A stretch of 64,000 nt of DNA from Hawksworthiomyces lignivorus (Eukaryota; Ascomycota; Sordariomycetes; Ophiostomatales; Ophiostomataceae): positions 310,001-374,000 of the forward strand of contig NTMA01000023.1 in NCBI GenBank assembly GCA_002917075.1, written 5' to 3'. This document shows positions 19,753 through 29,110 of this stretch, piece after piece. The notes under the pieces were generated by a model. That model was not told the DNA's origin. It saw only the letters and a program-made list of their open reading frames with translations, and did not search any database. The position numbers and the translations under genes are program-made. The stretch's first letter is position 1. Every line of letters begins with the position of its first letter.

Positions 19753-21583
19753 CTACTCATTAACGTGCTGGAACCGCAGCTCCAGCAGGCCTCCCTTTGG
19801 CCCGGCCGTAAACCCCTCGGCCAGTGTCATGTCCGGCGCGTCAACAATAAAAGTGCGGTAGTTTGTGTACACGCCTGCGATGGCGTGTTTCATGGCTGGG
19901 AAACTGTCAGTCGCTACAACAAGCTCAAATAAAAGACGATGGGCAAGAGACGTACAGTGGATGGCAATGTTGCTGCCGATGCACATGGCGCCGCCGCTGC
20001 CCCAGGCCCAGAACCACCGCCGCATCAGGGCCAGCTGCTCGGCTGTCTGGCCCATCCACCGCTCGGGGATCCAGGCTTCCGGGTCCGGGAACACGTCGGG
20101 GTTCTTGTGCATCGTGTAGCCCTGCGCCTGGACGCGCACGCCTGGCGGGATGTTGTCGTAGCCGGCGAGCGAGCACGAGGGTGCCGGCGTCACGCGCGGC
20201 TGGCCGCCGGGCACCGCGACCCAGAGGCGCAGCGTCTCCTGCAGGACGGCGTCCAGCAGCGGCAGCTGGTCGACGGCCTTGGGGTCGGGCATCGCGGGCG
20301 GGCCGCCGCCGTCCGCGGTCGCAGACTGCGGCGGCGGTGGCGGGTACAACATGGGCGGCGAGAGCGTGCGCAGCTCGCGGCGCAGGCGGTCCTGCAGCTC
20401 GGGCCGGCGCGAAAGCTCGTAAAAGACGTACGTCAGCGTGTCGCCGCTGGTCTCGTGCGCGGCCGCGTTGTGGTCGTACATGTCGCTGGCGATCTCGAGG
20501 CGGCGCGGGTACGGCTGGCCGTTGAGAGGCGCGGCGCCGCCGTCGCGCTTCTGGAAGGCGGAGCGCTCCTGCGCGTACACGACGGGGTAGTCCGCCACGG
20601 GGATGTCGCCGCCGTCGCCGCGCTCGGCCAGCAGCTTCTCGGCCTTGTCGCACAACGCCATCTGCCAGTCCTCCAGGTCGTACGTCGTCTGCTCGACCCA
20701 CTTGGGCACCAGCCGGATGCCGATGGCGTGCATGAACTCGGTGAAGCCGGGCAGCTCCGTCGTCCAGAACATCCAGGGCCGCCGGGCATAGAAGATGCGG
20801 AGATACCACGTGCGCTCCTCGTCGTTCTGTAGAAAATTGCTCCCCAGAGAGAGGCCAAACTGGTAGCACGTGAACGAGTCCATGGAGTAGCCGGACAGGA
20901 TCTGGAGAACTTCGAGCGGCTTGCAGGACTCGGAGCTCTTGTGGACAATCGGCAAGAGTCGATCGTAGAGGACAGCGCGGGTAGTTGCACGGGCCGTTGG
21001 ATTGGCCAAGATATACGACTTGGCGTAGACATTGGAGAGCATCCGCTTTCTCTCGGCATGAGGTTTGCCAGACATTGCAAACATCGGATCGACTCTATCG
21101 GCAGTATTAGTGTGTTGCTTCTTCATGTTATAGTATCTCGACACTATAGAGTTGAACATGCCCATAATTAATAAACCGATTATGGTAAAAATCTGTCTTG
21201 TGGAAGCCACCGGTGTAGATGGTCTTGAGACCACCCTCATAACAATTGACGCTAAGCTCGTTTGGAGCCGTGCGAACTATTGGACCGAGCCTCTTGTGAA
21301 GCTCATGGATTGTTCCGTTCTCAATATCTTTATATCGGATCCAGTAGATCCATAATGGTGTGATATGGCAGAATGGGTTGGCCGCTGGAATCTTGGCCAG
21401 CGGAGATAAAAAGGCTGGATAGATAACAAACTTGTATAAGAGCACCAAGGCGAGACCAGAAATTACAGCGATAGCCAAAGGTACTGGCCGCTGAGAGGCA
21501 GCAGCTATGGCGGCTGTGGCACGCAAGTCAAGTTCGCTCAGCTGCAGGCTGTTTACCTTGCCCAGGAGTGAAGTTATAGCCAT
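19753..21583 (-). CDS. Cytochrome P450 monooxygenase, three exons with a probable GC-AG intron
   Basis: This membrane-anchored microsomal-type P450 has 567 residues. The exons are 21583-21162, 21094-19956 and 19895-19753. An N-terminal anchor (AIAVISGLALVLLYKFVIYP) precedes the Pro-rich hinge. Motifs: I-helix AAHETSGDTLT, K-helix ETLR, PERW, and the heme loop GSGGAMCIGSN with Cys512 as ligand. The Arg normally two residues before the Cys is Ala510. Intron 1 (21161-21095) needs a GC donor to give the consensus NYG/VDPMFAMSGKPH. The nearest GT alternative would insert odd residues. Intron 2 (19955-19896, 60 bp) is in frame and stop-free, so it is easily missed. Removing it gives SNIAIH/SMKHAIAGVYTNYRT, the family consensus. 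The gene is divergent from the permease at 22738. Substrate unknown. Confidence 0.85.
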
Positions 21584-22737
21584 GATGAATATTCACTTGC
21601 AGTAGACCTATGACAAGCCGAAATAAAAATAAAAAGAATGTCATCAATTTACATGAGGGTCGAAGCAACAAAAGAGCCCAGCTATAAAGATAAGCAGGCT
21701 GAGAAGAGTACGTCTACATCTCGATATAAGAAATGCATTGATGTGACGTTGAAGAATAGATGAGGCTGTCATTGAGATACCAAAGAAAATTTCCTAAAAC
21801 GGCAAAGAGTGGCAGTTGATTGTTCAACATATTGGACAAAACAAAATTTGTATATCTCTGAACCTAAAATTATGGAGTACGAAGTCTGGCGCAATGTTTC
21901 CGCCTTCAAGCTAGCCATTCTCGATCCCTCGTCATACCAGTGCGGAAACTGCCGTTTCTAGAAATAAAAGGTAGTGGCTGTGTTGCCAAATGTGTATACC
22001 TCTGAAAGAAGCACTATGCTTCTTTTTCTTTTTTTATTCCTTCTTTATTTTACTTACTTCCACTTACATCTTTACTCTTAATTTATTTTATTTTTTTATT
22101 ATTTTGTTTTCTTTTACCTTTTATCCTCCTAGCTTTTATTTTATTTTGATAGGCTGGCCGCTTTGATAACCCCCCGCCTCGGCGTTTATTTCCTAAAGAG
22201 GGAACATTTGCCTTCAAAAGATAAGGCTCGTCCACACAAATTCCCCGCGTCGATTGACTAAGATCCTTGCCTGGCAGCGGTCTGTTGCTCTGATAAGCCT
22301 CTCTCGCGATGTGAGTGATGCAACAGGAGACTGTACGCGACGAACAATAGAGCATCGGCACAATGGGACGAGGCCATAACGCATGAGGAGCTGATCTGTC
22401 TACCTTGCCCATTCCCTTCTTGGCTTGATACCCAGAACTTCCCGAATGCCGTGGTTATTCTGGGCATGTTATCGTTTGTCATGGTATCTCACCCCCTTAC
22501 CCTGGTTCGCCTGACCGTGTACTCTCTCCTTTTTGGTATTTATCTCAGCGCTCTTTTGGTTTACAAAGGCCGCTTCTTCCGGATATATCACAGACATGGT
22601 ACGCTTCCCTCGAGTCTATTACCGCTCATCACCATTGTCTAATCAATTTGTATTTACATGAACATGCAGTACTTTTGACACCCTCTTTATCTGCAGGGTA
22701 GCTATATCTTTTTCCGTTTCATTGGCTGTCGTCATCT
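21584..22737. promoter_or_regulatory. Divergent promoter, P450 and APC permease
   Basis: This 1.15-kb spacer lies between two start codons facing away from each other. The P450 side is mixed. The permease side (about 22010-22160 and 22440-22735) is T/CT-rich, as is common for fungal promoters. A shared promoter suggests possible co-regulation of uptake and oxidation. No specific operator was recognised. Confidence 0.5.
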
Positions 22738-24584
22738 ATGATGGGCTCCGGCACAGACATTGAGAAGGTGGTCGCTACGGCCGATGTCGCCAGCGGCGAC
22801 GAGAGCACCCACAAAGACAATGACGCCGTGCGTCTGGCCGAGATGGGCTACGCCCAGGACATGCGTCGCAAGTTCTCTCTTTGGTCGGTGCTTGGTGTTG
22901 GCTTCTCTCTGACCAACTCGTGGTGGGCCGTATCAGCAGCGCTTCTGACGGGCATCAACTCGGGCGGCTCGTTCCTGCTCGTATATGGAACTATTGTCGT
23001 GGCCGTGGTGTCCATTGGCGTGGCCGTGACGCTGTCGGAGCTGTGCAGCGCCATGCCCAACGCGTCTGGCCAGATCTTCTGGGCGGCTGAGCTGGCCCCC
23101 CGGCGGCTTGCACGCATAGCCTCGCACACTACTGGCTGGTTGGCCTGGGCCGGCTCTGTGTTTGCCTGTGCTAGCGTGTCGTTGTCGGTATCGGCAGCGT
23201 GCATTGGCTGCTACCAGCTCGCGCATCCAGATTTGTGAGGCTCTCTGCTCTGTAAATGGCTTTTTTTGGGGGGGGGTGTTTTCGCTGCACTTACATACTA
23301 ACCTGCTCAGTGTCATCAAGTCGTGGCATGTCTTCGTCGGGTACCAGGTGATCAACATTTTCTGCAGCCTCTTCAACTGCTTCGGCAAGACGCTGCCGAC
23401 GGTAGCGTCTGTCTCGCTGTACACGACCCTGATCTCTTTCGCGGTCATCCTCATTGCCGTCCCTGCCGCCGCGCCCACCCACCAGCACGCCAAGTTTGTC
23501 TTCGCCACGTTCATCAACAATACCGGCTGGAGCACGGGCGGCATTGCCTTCATCACAGGCTTTATCAACGTCAACTGGGGCTTCTCCTGCTTGGACACGG
23601 TCGTGCACATGGCGGAAGAGATCCACGAGCCGGAGCGCCTGCTGCCCATTTCGATCCTGAGCACGATTGGCATCGGCTTTGTCACGTCGTTCGCCTTTAT
23701 CATTTCCATGATGTTCAGCCTCAACGACTACGACTCCGTAGCCAGCACCGCCACGGGCGTGCCCATCCTCGAACTCTTCTATCAGGCGCTGCGCAACAAG
23801 GGCGGCGGTATTTTCCTCGAGGCGCTCGTCATTGCCACTGGCATTGGCTGCCTGATTGCCTGCCACACGTGGGCGTCGCGCATCTGCTGGTCCTTTGCGC
23901 GCGACGGCGGTGTCCCCTTTCCCGACTTCTTTTCCAAGGTCAATAAGACGCTTGATGTTCCTCTAAACGCCCACATCTTGAGCTGCTTCCTGACCGCTAT
24001 TCTTGGTTGCCTGTATCTGGCGTCCTATGCCGCATTCAACAGGTAAGCTTTGCTTTCAATATGATTGAAATCATGCTACATGCTGATGTCTCAAACACAG
24101 CGTTATCTCTGGATGCATCGTGCTGCCGTACATGTCATACTGTCCCGCTGTCATCTTCCTCCTATACCGCGGTCGCAGCAACGTCCGACACGGGCCCTTC
24201 TGGCTGAATTCATTTGGCACAGTCTGCAACTATGCAACCCTGGGCTGGACGCTCTTTACCTTTGTTTTGTACGTCTTCCTCCTCCACCATGATGCTGTCC
24301 ATATATACGTGTGCAGCTTGCTAACCCAGGGGCCTCTTGTCAACAGCTATTCTTTCCCTGCATACATGCCTGTCACAACAAATAGTAAGTCTCGGCCTCA
24401 GCACAGACTTCGTACAGACTTCAATGCTCCTTATGCTAACAGCAGGTCTCTAGACATGAATTACATATCTGTCGTGTACGGCTTTATCATTGCCGTTATT
24501 ATAGTGGACTGGTTTGCTCGTGCGCGGAAAGTATTCCGAGCACCTAATGAACACGAAGTCATTGAATCTAGAGTTGTACAATAG
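22738..24584 (+). CDS. Amino-acid/choline-type permease (APC superfamily), five exons
   Basis: This is a 521-residue multi-pass transporter (about 12 helices) of the fungal GABA/choline permease group. The exons are 22738-23234, 23311-24042, 24101-24268, 24347-24384 and 24454-24584, all with GT-AG introns of 58-78 bp. Phases agree and the sum is 522 codons. Signatures: a hydrophilic N-terminus, then EMGYAQDMRRKFSLWSVLGVGFSLTNSWW in helix 1, ELCSAMPNASGQIFWAAELAP, and GFSCLDTVVHMAEEI in the middle. A short hydrophilic tail ends HEVIESRVVQ. Two ATGs in tandem (22738, 22741) make the start uncertain by one codon. It would import an amino acid, GABA or choline-like solute across the plasma membrane. 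Exon 4 is only 38 nt. Confidence 0.9.
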
Positions 24585-26153
24585 ATCAGCCCAATATAAA
24601 ACACGATTCTTGTTATTAAGAATTTCCGTATTTGACATATTCCTGTGCTGCTCCTGCTTCCGCCTGCTTAGCGGGTGCTATTGTCCCTACTTCGACCTGC
24701 TTAGCAGGTGTGCCTTAGGGTGTTCTGCAGCACAGCCACAGAGATTTGCTTTTTGATGAAACTTAGAGACAATTTTTCGTAAATCCCCTGTGTATACGAA
24801 AGGTAGCTTCGGTGTACGCCTTATTCCTTTTATGCGACACCCTTCAGAATGCTCTCGGTTGCCTTTTATTGCTTCTTTATGCTGCAGCTTCTTATGCACA
24901 TATATTTATGTGTTATACTTTAAAATTATCTTAATCGTGACTATGCTGCGGCCTTAGATTATGTCTACCTTTTGGAAACAGTAGTTATACGTACCTCTAG
25001 GTTGTTTAAACTACCTCCGCTGGTGCTGCGCACGTACTACTCGATCTGCGTTTTGGTGTCAAAGTTGTACACATGAGTGAGCGCGCCACTCGTCAGCTCC
25101 CTGACGCTTGGCAGGGACGACCAGATGTAATGGCGAACACCGGCCTCCTTGGCCGCATCAGCTAGATTTCTACCCTGCTACAGCTAGAGCTCGATATCGT
25201 CATGGCCCCAATCGGTGTTTCCAATAGTAGTCATAGAAAAGACAGCTGATGCACCAGCCATAGCCTCCAACAAGGACCGTTTATCATTCACAATGGCCCG
25301 GGATTGTCAACTTGGCTCAGCATGCTCGATCAAATTCACTGACGACTATGTCTGCAATTGCAGCGAGTTTTGGGAAGGTTGCTGACTCACGACGACGACG
25401 TCGACGCCCTTCGAACCAAGTGCCCTGGCTGCGGAGGAGTGCAAACCATGGGCTAACCTCATTAGAACAAAGTTAGTTTACTCACACACCAGTGGAAAGC
25501 CCCGAAGTACCTATGTACAAACGCCAAAGTGGTGAAAATGCGCCGGTTACGTCAGCAATCGCCTAAGAAAAAGCATATTAATTTACCCTACTCGGGACAC
25601 GGCTGGTGGCGGTTTTAGGGGCTATTCGGACTTATGGGCTTCTCTTGAAAGTGCCCCATGGCAGTTCATTCTGGGACCACAAAAACCGCCGCTCGAACTG
25701 CTTTTGCCAAGGCGCAAAATCCCAATTAGCACACAACTGGCCGACTCGAGGTTGATCGAGTGGGACGGTACTGGTCCGCAGATCTTTATGGGGTCTTGGT
25801 GACGGACTTTAGTAGTCCTTTCTCCAGGTCTGTTATTAACGTCAGAGGAATCAAACTCCGGGCCTCGAAGTAACCGTATACAATGGCATCGTGCATTTTT
25901 CAGTGCCTTTGCCAAGGAAGTAAAATGGGCAAATTCAATGGCTTGATTTGGTCCGATGTTGCTTGGAAATCCAATGCTCTCTGTAACGCCTATAAAAGAC
26001 CCGAGACAGTTCACCAGCTGCACAAGCACAGCGGAGTTTCAAGAAAACAAATTGTGCGCCCTTTAAGACTTGCTCGAGCCTTTCTCTGCCTAGGTAGAGG
26101 CTTCGCTTTCTACGAGAATTCTAAACGCACGTTTTTGCCAAACAGCATCCATT
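24585..26153. other. Gene-poor spacer containing an NmrA-like pseudogene
   Basis: This is 1.57 kb after the permease. Two adjacent short hairpins (CCTGC-TTA-GCGGG at about 24662-24674 and ACCTGC-TTA-GCAGGT at 24695-24709) lie just past the permease stop. A decayed NmrA-like coding fragment occupies 25028-25445 on the minus strand. The last ~300 bp should be the promoter of the aldo-keto reductase gene. No intact gene. Confidence 0.55.
25028..25445 (-). pseudogene. NmrA-like (NAD(P)-binding) gene fragment with in-frame stops
   Basis: The minus strand reads a recognisable NmrA/HSCARG-type core: SSAARALGSKGVDVVVV, then NDKRSLLEAMAGASAVFSM, then GRNLADAAKEAGVRHYIWSS and GALTHVYNFDTKTQIE. The frame is broken by TAG codons at 25186-25184, 25180-25178 and 25039-25037. 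The first two flank one Leu codon just before QGRNLADAA, where the family has Glu/Gln residues. The third replaces Glu in QIEEYVR. An apparent intron boundary (GTGAGT at about 25390) follows the VVVV segment. Both the N-terminal Rossmann GxxGxxG and everything after about residue 160 are missing. This is a clear relic of a ~300-residue reductase-like regulator, distinct from the intact isoflavone-reductase-like gene at 50175. Confidence 0.75.
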
Positions 26154-27302
26154 ATGGCTTTCTTGCCGCCGCCGGAGCCCAAGACCGAACTTGGTCGGTA
26201 CCGGATTCTCTCCAGCACAGCCGGGGTGCGCGTTTCGCCGCTTGTCTTTGGCGGCATGTCCCTCGGAGAGAGCTGGTCATCGATATTGGGCTCTGTGGAC
26301 GAGGAGCAGGCGTTCAGGCTCCTCGACGCGTATGCAGATGCCGGCGGCAACTTCATCGACACGGCGAACAACTACCAAAATGAAGACTCGGAAAAATACA
26401 TTGGCCGCTGGATGGCCGCAAGAGGAAACCGAGATGTGATATTCCTGGCCACAAAATTCACCAATTCCTATCGGAAGCACGATCTCGGGCCCGGCAAGAG
26501 CGTCAACTACGGCGGCAACCACAAGAAGTCCCTGACGCTCTCTGTTGCCGATTCGCTGCGCAAGCTGCAGACCGACTATATCGACCTTCTCTATGTGCAT
26601 TGGTGGGACTGGACGACCTCGATCGAAGAAGTCATGGACTCGCTCCATATTCTCGTGGAGCAGGGCAAAGTGCTCTATCTGGGCGTCTCCGACACGCCGG
26701 CCTGGGTCGTCTCAGCCGCCAACGTCTACGCCAAGACACACGGAAAGACGCCGTTCTCTGTCTACCAGGGACGCTGGAACCTGATGGTGCGCGACCTAGA
26801 AAGAGACATAATTCCCATGGTGCGCCACTTTGGCATGGCACTCTGCCCCTGGGACGTCCTGGGCGGAGGCCAGTTCAAGACCGCCAAGCAGCTGGAGGCA
26901 GGCAACAACCCCGGCGATGGAGGTCGCATCAGCGGCAGCGGCCAGAGCGAGGAGGCCCGCAGGGCAAGCGAAGTCTTGGAAAAGGTCGCGTCGGAGCATG
27001 GAACAGAAAGCATCCAACAAATTGCCCTCGCATACGTCCTGCGGAAGACGAGGAACGTGTTTCCCATAGTCGGCGGCCGCAAAATCGAACACTTGCAGGA
27101 CAACATCCAGGCCTTGAGCATCCGCCTGACGGACGAACAAATCAGCTACATGGAAAGCGCCAAGGATTTCGACATTGGCTTTCCGCAAAATTTCCTCGGC
27201 GGCGATCCGAGGGAAACCGGCAAACAGAATCCACTGGCAGAGACCCTCGCTGGTGCAAAGACCGCCTGGCAGCCGGCTCCCAAGCCCATCGGCTATGATT
27301 GA
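26154..27302 (+). CDS. Aldo-keto reductase, aryl-alcohol dehydrogenase (AAD)/norsolorinic-acid-reductase-like
   Basis: This is a single-exon 382-residue TIM-barrel oxidoreductase, NADPH-dependent and reducing aldehydes or ketones to alcohols. The AKR catalytic tetrad is complete: Asp69, Tyr74, Lys101 and His149 (in FIDTANNYQ, ATKF and LYVHWWDW). The C-terminal cofactor segment FPIVGGRKIEHLQDN is typical of the aryl-alcohol dehydrogenase branch that includes yeast AAD proteins and norsolorinic acid reductase homologues. No targeting signal is seen, so it is probably cytosolic. The length is normal. It stands alone between two gene-poor stretches. A role in aromatic aldehyde detoxification or a secondary-metabolite pathway is inferred from the family. 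Confidence 0.92.
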   Translation: MAFLPPPEPKTELGRYRILSSTAGVRVSPLVFGGMSLGESWSSILGSVDEEQAFRLLDAYADAGGNFIDTANNYQNEDSEKYIGRWMAARGNRDVIFLATKFTNSYRKHDLGPGKSVNYGGNHKKSLTLSVADSLRKLQTDYIDLLYVHWWDWTTSIEEVMDSLHILVEQGKVLYLGVSDTPAWVVSAANVYAKTHGKTPFSVYQGRWNLMVRDLERDIIPMVRHFGMALCPWDVLGGGQFKTAKQLEAGNNPGDGGRISGSGQSEEARRASEVLEKVASEHGTESIQQIALAYVLRKTRNVFPIVGGRKIEHLQDNIQALSIRLTDEQISYMESAKDFDIGFPQNFLGGDPRETGKQNPLAETLAGAKTAWQPAPKPIGYD

Positions 27303-27437
27303 GAGACGTCGCATATCTAGCGCAGACGCAACCTTAGATTGAATGTTTCTATTTGCAAATTGAGTGTTTTTTTGTACGCGATTTACACTGGATGTAGTGA
27401 TTTGGTCTGTCCCATAAATCAGAAGCATCATGTGCAG

Positions 27438-27479
27438 TGTAGAGGTGCTCAGCGCCAGTGCAGAGGTGCTTAACGCCAG
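27438..27479. repeat. 21-bp tandem duplication
   Basis: Two adjacent 21-bp units, 27438-27458 and 27459-27479, differ at three positions, all transitions. A partial third unit may follow. Function is unknown. Confidence 0.7.
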
Positions 27480-28774
27480 TGCTGAGTGTGTGCAGCGCCT
27501 GTGCTTGAACCTCGAGATGAGCAGGGGACATAATGACAAGATTGGTGTTTTATAACAGCAGTTATATGTAGTCACGTATTTTTATTTTTTTTTAAAAAAA
27601 AGGTACAAAATGCTGCTTTAGAGTAATAAACTCTTCATATCTACCCGTAAGGATAACACAGCGATGAGCGCAGATTACACATCGCTTGGCTACATGACAA
27701 CTCATTGGAAAATAAAATACAGCGTTCGAGATCTCTATCGCTCGAATAGATCTGCACGGTTGTTTAACAGAATATCTCCAACAAAATGGCGGCCATCCAA
27801 ACGATGCACGGCGTACATTTATGTCCGAATGGCACACAACACGAGAGCGCGAGGCTAATAACAGGCAAGAAGCTTTTAATAGCCGGTGGGCTCGCTTTAC
27901 GGATATAAAAATTTAAATGCTCCGGGGGTCTCCATAAAAACCAGGCTGAAGAGCTCTTTTCACCGCAGTCGCGCTTCCGGAGCTAGCCCTAGAAGAAACG
28001 TTCATCTAGCATTGTAGCAACGTATGCAATACACGGCACTGCGGCGTCCGCGCTTTTGGTGGAGCTAGGCTTTTGCTTTCACAGTCTCAATTATGTCATG
28101 ACAATGGGTTCCTAGTTTGCCTGCCATCAGTGGGTTAAACCAGCTCACACAACTTATCAGAGTTTCCTCGAGAATCAAAGTAGTTTGAAAGTATAGAATG
28201 AGATATTTCTGTTTATTTCTTTCAAGTGACCATGCTACTTCGATAAGATAGACATACATAATCCCCAAAGGTATAATAAGCCGGAAGGTCACATTGTGAG
28301 AGTTGCTGGTGAAGCAGCACATAAGAACGACAACGAATCAGGCGCCGTTAGATCTTTATTCTGTTCTCCCAACACTCCGTGACAGAGCGAAATTAAATAA
28401 GTCACGGAAGAGAGCCCGACGTTGGGGAAATGTCTACCGCTGCATATGAGTTGCTGATGGTCTTTGAAACATTGCAGTCTTGGCCAATTCTAGCATCATG
28501 CGGGCCTACCGGAAGTCATCCTCTATGTATAAACTTTCAGGTTTGGAAATATTGAGCAAATGGCGTCAGATATACCTATGATCAAGAAAATTCGCCTAGT
28601 ACGGCTTGGTTCCACTCGGATGAAAGGCTCAATAGAGATGTAATGGTGGCAACCAAAATTAAGATGAATCTTTCAATTTTGAAGTTGCTCTGACATAGAC
28701 TTCATCCGGACTTTTTTTGAAGAAACCAGTCAGCGCATGATCCTCCAGGATAGATTCATGTCGTCGCAATGTCA

Positions 28775-29110
28775 AGTCAAGAGGCCGAGAGCAACTCTAA
28801 GTTTGACGCAAATCAATGCATAGAATCCAGACACACTCACGAGCGTCAATAATTTAGCTACTATATTAGCAGACCAAGGAAAATACGAAGATGCAGAACA
28901 TATGATCCGACGAGCACTTAATGGCCGCGAGAAAATGCTCGGCAAAAACCATCCAGATACACTCAAGAGCGTCAACAATTTGACTACCATATTACGATAT
29001 CAAGGTAAACACGAAGAGGCCGAACATATTGTGAGAATGTATACGGCAAAGACTATCTAGACACGGTCACGAACGTCTACCTTAGTTATATTTTTTTCAA
29101 CTTAAAATGA
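28775..29110 (+). pseudogene. Tetratricopeptide (kinesin-light-chain-type TPR) gene fragment
   Basis: From 28824 the plus strand reads two consecutive 42-residue repeats. The first is PDTLTSVNNLATILADQGKY then EDAEHMIRRALNGREKMLGK. The second is NHPDTLKSVNNLTTILRYQG then KHEEAEHIVR. The equivalent prolines are at 28827 and 28953, exactly 126 bp apart. A third repeat start (YGKDYLDTVTNV at 29042) comes 22 bp too early, so a 22-bp deletion has shifted the frame. TAG codons at 28821-28823 and 29058-29060 also interrupt it. Such repeats form the C-terminus of fungal NB-ARC/NACHT-TPR proteins, so this is probably the tail of a lost NLR-like gene (inference). No nucleotide-binding domain was found nearby. 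Confidence 0.8.

Noticed and set aside
19863..20869. Several 200-314-codon ORFs on both strands
   Set aside because: Shadows of the GC-rich P450 exon. Only the frame with heme loop, ETLR and PERW is real.
24660..24710. Two short hairpins after the permease stop, terminator-like
   Set aside because: Stem-loop terminators of this type are bacterial. In a fungal gene they have no expected termination role, so I only describe them in the spacer entry.
25622..26029. 135-codon minus-strand ORF upstream of the aldo-keto reductase
   Set aside because: It lies in the promoter region, with no family likeness or coding pattern.
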